64,000 nt of DNA, taken from the NCBI GenBank assembly GCA_001599295.1, contig BCGN01000004.1:248346-312345 (forward strand), read 5' to 3'. Shown here one piece after another: positions 33,601-45,603 of the stretch. The position numbers and the translations under genes are program-made. Under the pieces are notes generated by a model. It searched no databases, was not told where the DNA came from, and worked only from the letters and a program-made list of their open reading frames with translations. Each line of letters starts with the position of its first letter. The first letter of the stretch is position 1. The DNA comes from Sporopachydermia quercuum (taxonomy: Eukaryota > Ascomycota > Sporopachydermiomycetes > Sporopachydermiales > Sporopachydermiaceae).

Positions 33601-34851
33601 TTAGAACATTTCCATCTCCTGTAGTATGTCACAAACACAGGTATTTACTAGCCCGTTATAGGCTTCATTATTTTATAGAATGTCACTTGATGTATGTCTC
33701 CGTGTTTTTGAAAATAAATAAATTTGTATTTCACAAGTAGAAATCAAAGTGGAACGAGCATACCCGTACGGAGGAATACCACATATTGAGAGGCAGTAAT
33801 GGGGTTCATTATATGATCAATTAGCACATTCCCAGAAAAATCTAGGAAAAGTCTCTTACCTAGGTCTAATGTTACTACTTAAAAGTGAAATATTATTGGT
33901 ATTTCATAGTATAAGACTTTATATTAAGTAGCAATTTTCAGTCAATGTTATCCTTCGGCTGGGCCTAATTCTCTCGCAACTTTATATTCTCATGCATTAC
34001 AATGCATGGGTTTGCATTTATCATATATGACACCTTATGACACCTGCATGAACTTTATCGTAAAATCCGGGGGGACTATTAAGTATGTTCGAAATGTCGA
34101 TTGGAAGGTTTACTCAAGTTTAAGCAGGTCAAATGATGAAATCAATGGCAACACAAGAAATTCCATAGTCGTCGTACTTTGATACATGTCAATTAATAAC
34201 TAAGATTTAATGGGTTTCTTCAATAAGCATAAGCTAAGCAATAAGGACATATATCGTTGTCATATGGGTGGCTGGGATAGGCTATAACAGAAGATGTTCA
34301 GATTAATTCATTGTTCCCAAGCGTTTGCTGTTCTTTTTGCAACGCAATTAATTTTTTTTTAATTCAGTAACATCACAACCAACAACAAAAAAGGTTGGAA
34401 CAATCATATTCTTTCTGTATACACCAACTTTTACCTCATTGTCACAGTAGCTTGCTGGATCATTCTATTCTTCTTCTTCTTCTTCAGTATGATCAAATAC
34501 GGCTCCACATATAAGTTGGAACGTATTTGTGTTGATTCTTAAAATGCAATCTACCTGTATTTTAATTTCTAACCGTTTGTTTCTGTTCGAGACCTCGGAA
34601 AACCGTTTGTTTCTGAGTTTTCAGATAAACCGGCCATAATAATTAAAGATGACATAATCAATAAAATTCATGATTCATATACTCACGTGATGAGTATTTG
34701 CTTTTTACAATCATCTTATGGTTATTTCCATCATTATCCATAAAAGCTAGATCGTTCTTTGTTATTACTTCACAGTCGTCATACAAAGTTCTTGTTATCA
34801 GCTAAGGCGAACACATTGGAACAGTGCATTGAAATAGACCTAATTGGAATC
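30671..34851. promoter_or_regulatory. 4.2-kb divergent intergenic region RGT1 / PDCD5
   Basis: No ORF above about 60 codons has an ATG start and homology. Three N bases lie here (30709, 30827, 33264). The RGT1-proximal 300 bases are rich in TTCCG. A Cbf1-type TCACGTGA sits at 34683-34690, near PDCD5. The length is unusual for a yeast promoter and could hide a non-coding RNA; I see no recognisable RNA gene. Confidence 0.5.
34683..34690. promoter_or_regulatory. Cbf1-type site TCACGTGA
   Basis: An 8-bp palindrome matching the Cbf1 consensus, 162 bases upstream of the PDCD5 ATG. Motif evidence only. Confidence 0.4.
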
Positions 34852-35635
34852 ATGGATGACTCAGAACTTCAAGCTATCAGAGCTGCCAGAATGGCAGAGT
34901 TGAGGAAATCAGCTGGCGGTAACACTGGCTCAGCGGCACAACCAGATGATAAACAGTATGTCGAACTAGGATGTTATTATTAACACTAGGTAATTCATGT
35001 CGCTGCGGATTACTTGGATTACTAACTTTACTACTTATAGGAGACAGCAAGAAGAAATGAGATCATCTATGGTATGTTCATTATAATTTCATTGTATATG
35101 TCCAATCCATCATTGAAAACACACATTTAGCTAACACACAAAACAATAGCTTGCAACAATATTAGCACCCAGTGCCAGGGAACGTCTATCAAGAATCAGA
35201 ATGGTTAGAAATGAGCGTGCTAAGGCGTATGTTACTTATTTGACTTCTTCTAGTATAAATCTTTACCTTTATGTACTGGAATCTCCAGCCTTCATCCCAA
35301 CGGTTGGTTTCAACAGTCAAACTAACAGTACGTCTTGTAGTGTGGAGGAATATCTTATACGACTAGCGCAATCAGGACAGCTACAAAGGAAAGTTGAAGA
35401 AGATGAGCTGGTTGAGATTTTGGACCAGCTTTCCAAACAAGACAGAAAAGAGACGAAGATTGTCGTAAGTGATCAATTGCTTTAACGATACCTTTCATTT
35501 CATGCCTTTCATAGGTATTGTGCAAGAATTATCAGTCATGAAAGTACTACGATAGGACCCGAAAACTAACAGCTTGTGCACTAGTTTGAACGAAGGCAGT
35601 TAGATGATGATGACAGTGATGATTTTTTCGATTAG
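34852..35635 (+). CDS. PDCD5: PDCD5/TFAR19-family DNA-binding protein (five exons; yeast YMR074C)
   Basis: Exons 34852-34955, 35041-35071, 35150-35226, 35341-35464 and 35585-35635 give 128 residues. The product starts MDDSELQAIRAARMAELRK, continues with QRQQEEMRSSMLATILAPSA, RERLSRIRMVRNERAKAVEE and YLIRLAQSGQL, and ends FERRQLDDDDSDDFFD. These are the family's N-terminal helix, triple-helix core and acidic tail. Introns are 85, 78, 114 and 120 bases with GTATGT or GTAAGT donors, CTAAC branch sites and TAG acceptors; every junction keeps frame. Four introns in a gene this small is remarkable for a budding yeast. Intron 3 has no in-frame stop and a length divisible by three. Animal PDCD5 is linked to apoptosis and to the TRiC chaperonin; the yeast role is poorly defined. 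Confidence 0.93.
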
Positions 35636-36042
35636 AATATAATACAATGGTCATACGATTAGTTTCATCAATGTAACCCAACGGTCAAGATATTACATAG
35701 AAAGAAAGATATATATGCGCACTATGCACGTCTATGCATAAGCATGCACTTGTTGCATGGCATCTTTACTACACTCCCTTAACCCTATTTCTATTCCCTA
35801 ATTTACTCGTGACCTTATTTTCCTAGTACATGTAAAATTCATCTCCAATCTCCAGAACACCCTCGTCCTCGTTTTGTGCAAACCCTTTTTCTTCTAGGCA
35901 CAAATGACCCATCAAAGCCCTATACAAGAGATCAACATTTTAGCTATTATGATGGGTATCATCGTACTAACAGTATAAAGCATCAATAAAAGTAGCTTAG
36001 TTTTCTCTCTAAATCACCAAAGTAATTTTAATCCTATTCACA
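35636..36042. other. Intergenic region PDCD5 to MGR2
   Basis: 407 bases between tandem genes. Nothing specific is recognised. Confidence 0.6.
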
Positions 36043-36604
36043 ATGCCACCTGTACAACAAATGCATGGAATGCAACAACCTTCCTATTGGGACAAGTTCA
36101 AGATGGGTGCCATGATGGGAGTAAGTATAGATAGTAGAAGATATGTTGATAGTAAGAGATTTAAGAAACGGAGAAGTTCATCAGTCATCGGTATATTTGG
36201 TTTAATTAATGATGGCTCCTTTGGTACAACGTTCCATGTCCCGCTTTTAATTTCTTCGTTGTTACTATGTCAAATTCATAGAATATTAGTACTAACATAA
36301 TGCCTAGACCACAGTCGGAGTATGTGTTGGAGTTCTATTTGGTGGCTTTGCCATATTAACCAATGGTCCAGGACCACATGGAGTGATGAGAACGTTAGGA
36401 CAATACATTGGAGGCTCAGCAGCCACTTTCGGCTTGTTTATGTCTGTCGGTTCCGTGATCAGATCAGAATCAGATATCTCAAAGTATAACCAAATGCAAG
36501 AAGCTATTCTATCTCATACCAACGGCAGAGCTCCCAGAAGTCCATTAGAATGGAGACTGGCCTATGAGAATGTGAAAATAGTGTCTCAACAAGGTGAAAA
36601 TTGA
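36043..36604 (+). CDS. MGR2: Mitochondrial TIM23-complex subunit Mgr2 (two exons)
   Basis: Exons 36043-36120 and 36308-36604 give 124 residues. Exon 1 ends [12 protein letters not shown] at a GTAAGT donor; exon 2 resumes [20 protein letters not shown], the exact continuation of the Mgr2/ROMO1 motif WDKFKMGxMMGTTVG. The branch site is TACTAAC near 36288. Two membrane segments (about 24-43 and 58-76, the second with [15 protein letters not shown]) carry GxxxG packing motifs. Mgr2 couples Tim21 to the TIM23 translocase and gates lateral release of preproteins in the inner membrane. The unspliced frame runs 59 codons into the intron before a stop just upstream of the acceptor. Confidence 0.95.
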
Positions 36605-37450
36605 GATATGTGGAAGTTCAGATAGCGTACTTGCGTGATGAATGGCATGCAATATGTTTGCTTTTACACTCCAGTTAGACGTATATCTCTTCTGTTGTGA
36701 TGATCTTCCAACAATATGTTGGAGATCTGTTGTGTATATAATAAAAAAACGAAAGATTTCTTTGTCCGGAGTATTATGATGATAAAATGGTATTTTGTAT
36801 GGGTTTCAAGGTGCACCTGTCACACCTGCACTTGCATACACTTGCAGAATAGAGTATATATACCGGAAGTTCACTAGCATCCTGAGCATAAAGTTACATA
36901 TTCTGCGGTAAATAGACATAAAACTCTTATGTCATGCATTGGGACTATCCTGTTATCAAGAACATTACAGAATTCTCGGTAAATTAGCCTAAGCCTCCAC
37001 ACTTGTTCTTGTTGCACTGCTCTTCTCATTTAATTTCATCCCAGGTCTTACCCATTTCCAAAGTTTCCGATATTTCTGCATCTTCTCCTATTGGCATAGT
37101 TTCCGCTTTTCACATAATGTATCTCACCGCTTCCTTCCTTTGTTCTTCCTATCAAATGGCAGCTTTACTATCTACTTTATACATAAATATCACCAAGAAC
37201 TCCAATTTGTAACACTATTTACTATAATCCAATAACAGAATCTTTGTAGCCACTGAGATATTTTCGGCGATTTCTATTTATCATTTCCGGGTCAGAGAAT
37301 TTTGCTCACAAAGCGGTTGTTTTTTTGCTACAGCAGCTGTTATCTCAGTGAGACGTGGCTCAAGTAACCAAGCCACAATCAAGCCACAACGGCTTCTATT
37401 TGACCTCATTTGGCAACGGTTACTGTTTTGGCAATAAATCACTTGAAAGC
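36605..37450. promoter_or_regulatory. Intergenic region MGR2 to ATG18
   Basis: 846 bases. They contain a 10-bp palindrome AGGTGCACCT at 36809-36818 followed by further CACCTG repeats to about 36830. The ATG18 frame is open from 37352 but has no ATG before 37451. Confidence 0.5.
36809..36830. promoter_or_regulatory. Clustered CACCTG elements
   Basis: The palindrome AGGTGCACCT (36809-36818) is followed at once by a second CACCTG, making three E2-box-type half sites in 22 bases. The binding factor is unknown. Confidence 0.3.
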
Positions 37451-39498
37451 ATGCAGTCCCGGAACAAAACGGAAGTAAGTTTCGTTAACTTCAACCAGGA
37501 TTTCTCTTGCATCTCTGTTGGAACATCCGATGGACTGCGTTTGTTCAACTGTGACCCATTTGGGCAATGCTATTCCCGATGTGAGTAATTATGGCTTATA
37601 TGATGCCTTTTGTTGTTTGGTCTAGGATTTTTTGGTTGCGGGGTTCTCCCGAAGCGTTTGTATGGCAACTATGCAGATCCGGGGCCATATACGCGCAATT
37701 GACGTGTTTCACGGCAGAGTGGCGGAGGGTGTGACTTAGTGCAACTGAGTAGCCTAACTATGGCGCAGCTGATGTTCCATTTTAGGTTTCTGGCCTATGA
37801 GAGCTTCTGAAAGTTTGAGTTCATTGTTGATATTGAAAATGCTATAATGCAGACAGCCACTTACACATACCTTCCTCACATTGCCCCATCAAATTGAACC
37901 CCTCATCCGAAATTTTCCTTTTTGGCAGCTCTTCCGCAACCTTGTTCGGCTTTCCATCACGCTTTGAACCCTAGAACACAATGCTAACCTAAATGCCCGT
38001 TTGGGGCTTCTTTAGTTGACGGAAGTATAAGTATGAACCTAAATTTACACTCTCGGAGCACTTTCCTTATTGGGGCAATCATCCGTTGAACCTGATTTTC
38101 TAGCAGATTTTGTTCATTATCCCGCTAACATCCCGCGTTTCCATTTCCCTTGTAGGTGTTGCTGAAATGCTTTTTTCTACTTCATTAGTCGCCGTTGTCG
38201 GCGCCGGCGATAAACCTTCAAATTCACCCCGGAGGCTAAGAATAATCAATACTAAAGTAAGTGCTACCCCATTTGTGTTATTTCCTATTCGGTCCTTCCG
38301 TTCCGCCACTAACTGCCCTCTTTAGCGCCAGTCAACCATCTGCGAACTAACTTTCCCCACTCGAGTTCTTTCCGTCAAAATGAATCGAAAACGATTGGTA
38401 ATCGTCCTACAAGACCTCATTTACATATACGATATAAGTTGCATGAAGCTTCTCCACACAATTGAGACATCGCCGAACCCCGCGGCGATATGTGTGTTGT
38501 CCCCCTCGTCGGAGAACTGTTTTATGGTTCACCCCGCGCCAGGATTGAATACGGTGTCTCCGTTTGCACCTAGTGGTGATGGCGATGAAACTACGGCTAG
38601 GAAAGGAAGTTCCGCTAGCGGGTTAGGAGGAAATAGCCTTAGCCCGGCATTTGGCTCGGAACCAATGAGAGGCAAGTCAGGTGACATTATAGTTTACGAC
38701 GCGTCGGCATTGATTCCCTTAAACGTTATTGAAGCTCACAAAAGCCAGATCGCGTGTCTGGCCATCAACTCCGATGGAACCTTAATTGCCAGTGCTTCCG
38801 AAAGAGGCACGATCATCCGAATATTCTCCGTTCCGAACGGAACCAAACTGTATGAGTTCCGGCGAGGTAGCTATTCCGCTGCCATTAGTAGTATGAACTT
38901 TAACTCTACATCATCAATGCTTTGTGTTACTTCAGGTACGGAAACAGTGCATATATTTCGTCTTGGTGGAACCAGTAGCCGAAGACTACTCAATTCGGTA
39001 CTAAATTCGGACAGCAATTCCGGCGGAGGTGCAATAAGGTCCCGATCCAGCTCCAGAGCCAGTGAAAGCGGGCAAAGTATCCGAAGCAGCCGAAGCCGAA
39101 GCCGAAGCGGAAGCGAAAGCAGTAGACTTTCGGAAGCCTCAGGAAGATCCGAAAATGGGAGAAATGGTGACGAAACAGGATATATATCCGGAGGAATGGG
39201 AGTCGGAACAATGGTCCCCGCAATGGCGGGTAAGAAAAGCTTATTCTCATTAGGGAAAAATATGGCGGGGGCAGTTACTCCGTTCTTACCGAATAAGGTA
39301 ACATCTATACTAGAACCGGTAAGAGATTTCGCTTATATAAGGTTACCGATAGCGGCAGGGGTTCGTTCTGTTGCGGGGTTCTCTGCATCTTCAAATTATG
39401 TTATGGTTGTAACTCTTGCAGGGGTATTTTATGTTTATGCTTTGAATAGTAGTGGAGGGGNATGTATGTTAGTTAAGCAGTATTCCATAAATGATTAA
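37451..39498 (+). CDS. ATG18: PROPPIN Atg18 (three exons)
   Basis: Exons 37451-37580, 38156-38256 and 38326-39498 give about 467 residues. Blade 1 is [20 protein letters not shown]; exon 2 encodes [15 protein letters not shown] and [11 protein letters not shown]; exon 3 continues [20 protein letters not shown]. The phosphoinositide-binding FRRG motif is at about 255-258. A Ser/Arg-rich loop (about 290-345) is the membrane-binding insertion of blade 6. The end GVFYVYALN matches the family. Atg18 binds PI3P and PI(3,5)P2 in autophagy and vacuole control. Intron 1 (donor GTGAGT, 575 bases) joins SR to VAEML and skips several residues usually present, so a micro-exon may be missed. The start is uncertain: the frame is open 33 codons upstream of this ATG. 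One N at 39461 leaves one residue undetermined. Confidence 0.88.
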
Positions 39499-41974
39499 GA
39501 TGTATATGTGGGTAAGTGCGGTTCATTATTTGTTTTAATCCGCTTTGGGTCGTTTCTAGGCTTGCTGAGAGGTTCAGGCAAGTTTAAGCAGGTTCGAACT
39601 CTGGGGCAACTACCTCAAATACAGCAATCAATGCAAATACAACCGTGAATTCTGCTTCAGGAGCTGTAAACGTATAGAACTACCTGCCTTCTCGTGCAAT
39701 TACTTATTGCGTAACTCCTAGAGTTCAGAGCCTGATGCTTAATGTTGAGTGCTTATTGCCTATTGCCTATTGCCTAATACATAATATCCAATATCTATTA
39801 AACCTGCGAACGGATCAAAATGCTGAAATTCCACAACTTGAGTCTCAATGTCACCCTCAATGTCACCCTCAATGTCACCTTCATTTATCAAATCCCACAG
39901 ACATTTTTCCATTGGCTAAGGATGCCGAATATTTTTAAAGATGTCTAAACCAGTTGCCTTGATTTCCGTACCCCACTATTCAAGACTATCTCCGCCTAAT
40001 GGCACTTCTTTGTATAAATTGGAACATTACAGATACTGACATGACATTCCTGCATCACCGGAACTTTTGATTTTGACTTAGAACAGTATAGAGAAGAAAT
40101 TACATTCATTATGTATGATCCATCAGTATTACTAGGGAGATAGATAACTGTACGACAGGTATAAAAGAGCAGTTCGGTTAATAAAAACACCGAACTGAGA
40201 CTACAGAAAAGTATGCCATTCAGAGACTTTTCATGTGATGATAATCCTTTCAAAAGTGCTGCCTGATCAACCATTTGATAGCAGTTTTATCACTTCCTCA
40301 AGTCTGTTGCAATCAACGTGCCATACCAAGAGTTGGAGGTCATGTTAACAATGAGAAAATACTTAATTTTTGGTATAAATTTGCCTTTCTGAATATTTAT
40401 TCTGGCTTTTATTCTGGCTGTTATACTGTATATTCTCGTTCAAGCATTCAAGGTCTCTCGAAGACTGGTCCTAATCCGGTGTGAAGGCATTGCCCTTTGT
40501 CAGGTGGAGTTTGGCTGGGGTAGGGCGGGCGGCATATTTACTAAGATATAACGTAACGTCGGTTGTTTTTTGTTAGGGGGAACTCAGGGAAAACAGACCC
40601 CAGTGCCAGTAGACAAACTGACTGTTTCATATTATCTTTGATGATACTATCCTCACCTCATTAATACCATAACATAGCATAATATAATGTAGTATAATAT
40701 GACATCTCTGACGCTCGTACTCATAGCCGGCTTGGCACGATGAATGTTTTTGCCTCGACGTTAAGAAACTCCAAAGTTTTCTTAATTAAGAGAGTGGTTA
40801 TTCTATCAAAATAAAATCTGAAATCGTCTCTCGAGCTGTTTTAAATTGGTAGGTTTGATATAACCTGTTAGTATTCGGGTATCTGATAATATTAATCAAA
40901 GCTACTAGTTACCTCCCATTGGTCATCTGTCTCTTAATCCAAAAAATCATGAAGATCTTTCCAATGTTGGTAATATGTTCTTGGATCAAACAATGACAAC
41001 TGATAGGATCACGTTGATTAAGATAACAAGAAGCAACATATGCAACACAGTGATGAAAGATCCTAATTCTTGAACCTAATATTGAATATTTTTCCGGTAG
41101 ACTTTCGATAATCAAATATAAATACGTATCTTATACGATAACGAGTTTCGGTAACCGAGGATGATAATTATGGTAACTATGATGAGAGTAGTTCTTAGAA
41201 TGTAAATTTCACTCTAATCTGAAGTATAGAAAATTACATTTGATTATGAATTGATAGGAATATTCTTTCACAGAGTTAAAAATTCATAGTGAATAGAGGA
41301 AAGCTTATAATGAGCAACAACAATTAATGATTGGCATAGTACTGGAGGACTATCTTACTTCCCACTACAATTACTATTTGGAGCTAGGAATCAAAAGTTT
41401 GGCCAGCAAATTCAAGATATTGGTTGCGCTTATTCCTTCTATTTAATTAATAAACAAATTAGTTAGATTTATAACAAAACAGAATGTTCATTTTTATGTA
41501 CACGTAGCTGGAAGTCTCAACTTGAGATTAAAAGTACTTAGCTTTGAATCGAACCACTCTCTCTAATTGCTCATTTCTCATTCTCTCTTCTTTTCAAAAG
41601 CAGAGTAAAGCTTGAACTTGAAAAAAAAAGAGTTTTACTGTGTTTATTGTTTCTTCTGGTCAAAACACTTTATATCAATTAAATAATTTCAATTCCGAAG
41701 TGAAAATCAATCAAGCCTTTAAGACCACTTTTCGCATTTATGGTTGAATACCCTTCGTAAGGGAATCAATAAAATGATGATACAATTATCGACATGATAC
41801 GCACAGCACCACCCTGTCCGCATTAGGAATTAGTAAATAACCGTAAAAGTAGTAAAAACTGGTGAAAACTGAAAACTTATATAAAACTAATGAATGACAT
41901 CGATTAGCTGTGTGACTATCTTTTGCTAAATCCCAACCGTTTAACTGGTGTTTGCTGATCAAACGCCAATGAAA

Positions 41975-41979
<5 letters not shown>

Positions 41980-42007
<28 letters not shown>
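41980..42007. repeat. A28 homopolymer
   Basis: Twenty-eight consecutive A residues in the gene desert. The length may be imprecise in a draft assembly. Confidence 0.95.
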
Positions 42008-42009
<2 letters not shown>

Positions 42010-42886
42010 ATAACAAACAAGAATGCTAACTGAAAAATAGCCAAAGAAAGCAAGAAGAACAAATAAGAACAAATGATTAACTAACTGACCGGACAGCCAC
42101 TGTGCTGTTATAACTGTTGAATGGAATGAACCCCGAAATGAAACTGACGGAGAGATAGAAGATGGATCTGAATCATTGGGTTTGAGTCAGCTCTTGTTGT
42201 CAATGAAGTGATATGGCATAAGGATTTATTTCTTGGAAATCAAGTTTGAAGGCTGAAAATTCGTTCTTTGATGCAGCAATTGTTGTTGCTGGCCAATTTG
42301 TTATCATCTAGCTTTTTTATGTTCAGTTTGCAATGAATTCTGATGACTATGTTTACAAAAAATGAACTTCAACTTAATAAGCGGTTATAGTCATGAGCGG
42401 TAGAGCAAAGCATTATGTTTAATTAGATGATCAGTGTTAGTCATTCCCTCGATTGATATGTGATAATATCTATATTTATCCAAGCTTTTCTTTCTTGTGC
42501 TCTCGGAAGCGGAAGTTTTTTGTTTGGCAATGTTCCTGCAAACCTTCGTTGCTTTTGTTCTTAACTGCACTCTTAGGCCTATCGGCTAACTAATAATAGC
42601 TGAGACCTCCTGCAAGTCTTAATTACAATTGAGTTGATCTCATTTGTTCTTGTTGTGAGTATATCATACTGATAGTCTCATTGAAAATTAAGGAGAGATG
42701 AAAGATCACCATGAACAAGCTGCGACACGATGAGGCAAGATGGTTAAGGTCTATATGAAGTTTAATTTAGCTTGAACCTTAATGTAATGTGTCTAAGTTT
42801 AACCTTGATCGATTTCCAGTCCTGAGAACTTTAATCCTGAGCCCTGTTGTCATCTTCAATTTTAATCAATTCTTTGATGTTGATAA

Positions 42887-42907
42887 TATCACTATAGTAT
42901 AGTGATA
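42887..42907. repeat. Perfect 21-bp inverted repeat
   Basis: Arms TATCACTATA and TATAGTGATA are exact reverse complements around a single central G. It lies alone in the middle of the gene desert. Confidence 0.95.
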
Positions 42908-45603
42908 CTGAATTGAATAATACATGGAAAATACGTAGAACCATATTTGTTGAGTTTTATTAATTCATTTTTGATGGTGTTCTTTTCTCTTTTGCCGATT
43001 GTTTGAAACTACAAGCTCTGGTACTGGCTGTATCACATTTATTCAAAATGTACTACTCAAAACTACCTAATTTTTCACTATCATCATATCTTTAATATTC
43101 ATTATTATATCACTCAGTGTTTACCAGAGGAAATTATCTAATCCATATTGGTATTCGGCTTTTGATTGGTGTATTATTTCAACATTCAGAGCTGCGTGTA
43201 ATGAAATCAACACACACTCAAGTGCTAATGAGAAAGCACCCTTGAGGGCCCTAGATAGGCAGGCAAGTAGGTAGGCTATATGGATATTATCATCTTTAAT
43301 CTAGTAGGATATGACACTTTTCTTTCTGTCACGAAAAATGTCAACCATAATCAAAAAAAAAAATAAAAAATACCTTAGTTGGGGTTTTATCCTTGTTATA
43401 TTTATAATTTCATTCCTTATTTTATATATTTATCCATATAAAATCTTAAACATGGAATAATGGAAAATGTCTAAAAGTATCTATCATATGCAAGTAATTT
43501 TTCATAATCAAAGTATAGTTTACTTTTTATGTTTAATGTCCAAAACAAGTGTAGTAATAGTTCTCTCTATATCTAGCCAAGAGAAAAAGAATCGAACATT
43601 AATTAAATCAAGCCTACTGAAACAAAACAACTATTTATCTTTATTGTTGTTCCCCAGAAAAAGAAAACCATTTATACGGGGTAGAAAGGGGTTTGTTTGT
43701 TCATAATGACAGAATTTGGAATGTGTTACTTTCATATATGAAGTTACTTCAAACAATAAGTTCAAGTAAGAATCTTGAAACCCGAGGATAAAGTTTAACT
43801 GTAAAGGAATGGACAACTTGAGCAGCAAGGCAGGAGGAGATGGGGGAGATGTAAATCTCCTTGGAAAGAGTGAAAGTGTGATATAAGGATACAGTGATAA
43901 TCGCTGATATTCATTCAGTCTGCTGGTTTAATTGACATTTAAAAGAATACAATGAGCATGCTACTGTATATGGCGATGAATGATTATAACACAGAAAAAC
44001 ATATAACTTGCTATATTTTCCCAATATGGCTAGCTCTAGAAATAGGCTACATTTTTCATATTGCAATACCGTAGAAAATAAGTCACCTATTACTCGGAAG
44101 ATCAAAATCCGCGGCCTTATATTTTCCGGTCGGGATGAGACTTGAAGTGACCAGACCACTTAAATGAGGTTAGCTTTTTTCAATCTTAAACCTAAATAAG
44201 GCCAATGAGACGAATTGTCACCGCAAAATACACTATTTCTCTAACTTCCAGACACTAGTTTGAATACAATTTACTATCATACAACCTATACGTGATCTAA
44301 GAACTTAAGTAAAAAGATATTACACACAGCTTAAAATACTAGATAACAGGGTGAAACATTTCGATACGACAAGTGGTAGGAAATGTAACTATTTGAATGG
44401 GTTATAAACTTCAGCTAGTGATTTAAACTCTAAAATTATTCTGTATTCTTTTACCGAAAGGATGGAGAAAAGCTCTCAAGATTTCAATGAAACAATCTTC
44501 CATTTGATTAACGGTCGAAGGTATTTGATAACATTGTGATTTTCCAGTAAACATAGATGAACAATACTCTGAGATATAGTATATGCAGTGTATTGTAAGC
44601 ATATATACAATGTTAGCTGGAAGTTCTTCATCATGTTGGAAAACTCTTTCCTTGGAACAGCAACGTCTTCATTCATTATATCGCTCAGATTCTGACCTAT
44701 ACGGAGTAAATAGCCGTACATGTGCTACAATTGTATTGCTCAATGTTAGTTCTCTATTTCGAATATAACATAACATACATAAAAGTGAACTTCACAATAT
44801 TATATATGGATAGATACTATGAGGCGTAGAATATGCCTTTCTAGAATAATTAAATCATAATTTTGAATTAGCATGGCTGCTATATCGACATTTTGCTAAT
44901 ATACCACATTTCCAAAAGAACAAACCATAGACTACCATAGAGATTTCGTACCAAAGAACATACACCAGAAGCCCAGAGTATTTCTGGGACCACATACATT
45001 TCGTATCACCTACCTTTTCAAGTTACACATTAACTATTATCTGATAATGTGATATCGTAATTCTTCTTTCTAATCAAAAACATATGAATTTCACCGCCCA
45101 CAGCAGAACCCCTGCCCGTAAACCTACACAATGGGTGTCTTGTGATTATTTGATAGTTGCTTTAAGGTTAAAGTTAATACATCAGTTATAGTTTAAAAAT
45201 CTATTAAGAACTAAACTCTTTTACGGTAATGAACTCTAATTTCAAATCAAGTATTCCGAAGATTCAGATATAATTCTATGTCTACATATATAGTATTGTG
45301 AGGTCGCTGATATGTTTTAAATCATTAGAATAGATTATTCGCAGTTTATCTACATACTTCATTATGTGTGAATATTTCTCAGCTCTACAATTTACAGTCT
45401 GCTTACTCTCAATCCTATGATTCATACGGGAAATCATCCACCATGATTCATAAACCAGGAAAAACATACCACACTAAGTCAGCTATCAAAGCAGCCATAT
45501 AACTAATATCAACGAAAGGTGTATCAAATGCAATCTGGAAAGCTCACCAAGAAATACCAACAATTGTAAACTAGCATATATTAAGTACGTTAAATTTTCA
45601 AAT

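Larger units (their letters stand above)
39499..45603. other. 6.1-kb gene desert
   Basis: No ORF over 92 codons and none with recognisable homology. It contains a 12-base CAATGTCACCCT tandem repeat near 39845-39880, an A28 tract at 41980-42007, a perfect 21-bp inverted repeat at 42887-42907 and a GGAGAT/ATCTCC hairpin near 43845-43860. It could hold a centromere, replication origin or non-coding RNA; nothing here proves any of these. Confidence 0.5.

Noticed and set aside
39580-39610. Box-B-like GGTTCGAACTC suggesting a second tRNA
   Set aside because: No acceptor stem, anticodon stem or box A can be built around it.
39996-40274. 92-codon minus-strand ORF in the gene desert
   Set aside because: No homology, no signal or membrane logic, and a length expected by chance in a 6-kb AT-rich interval.
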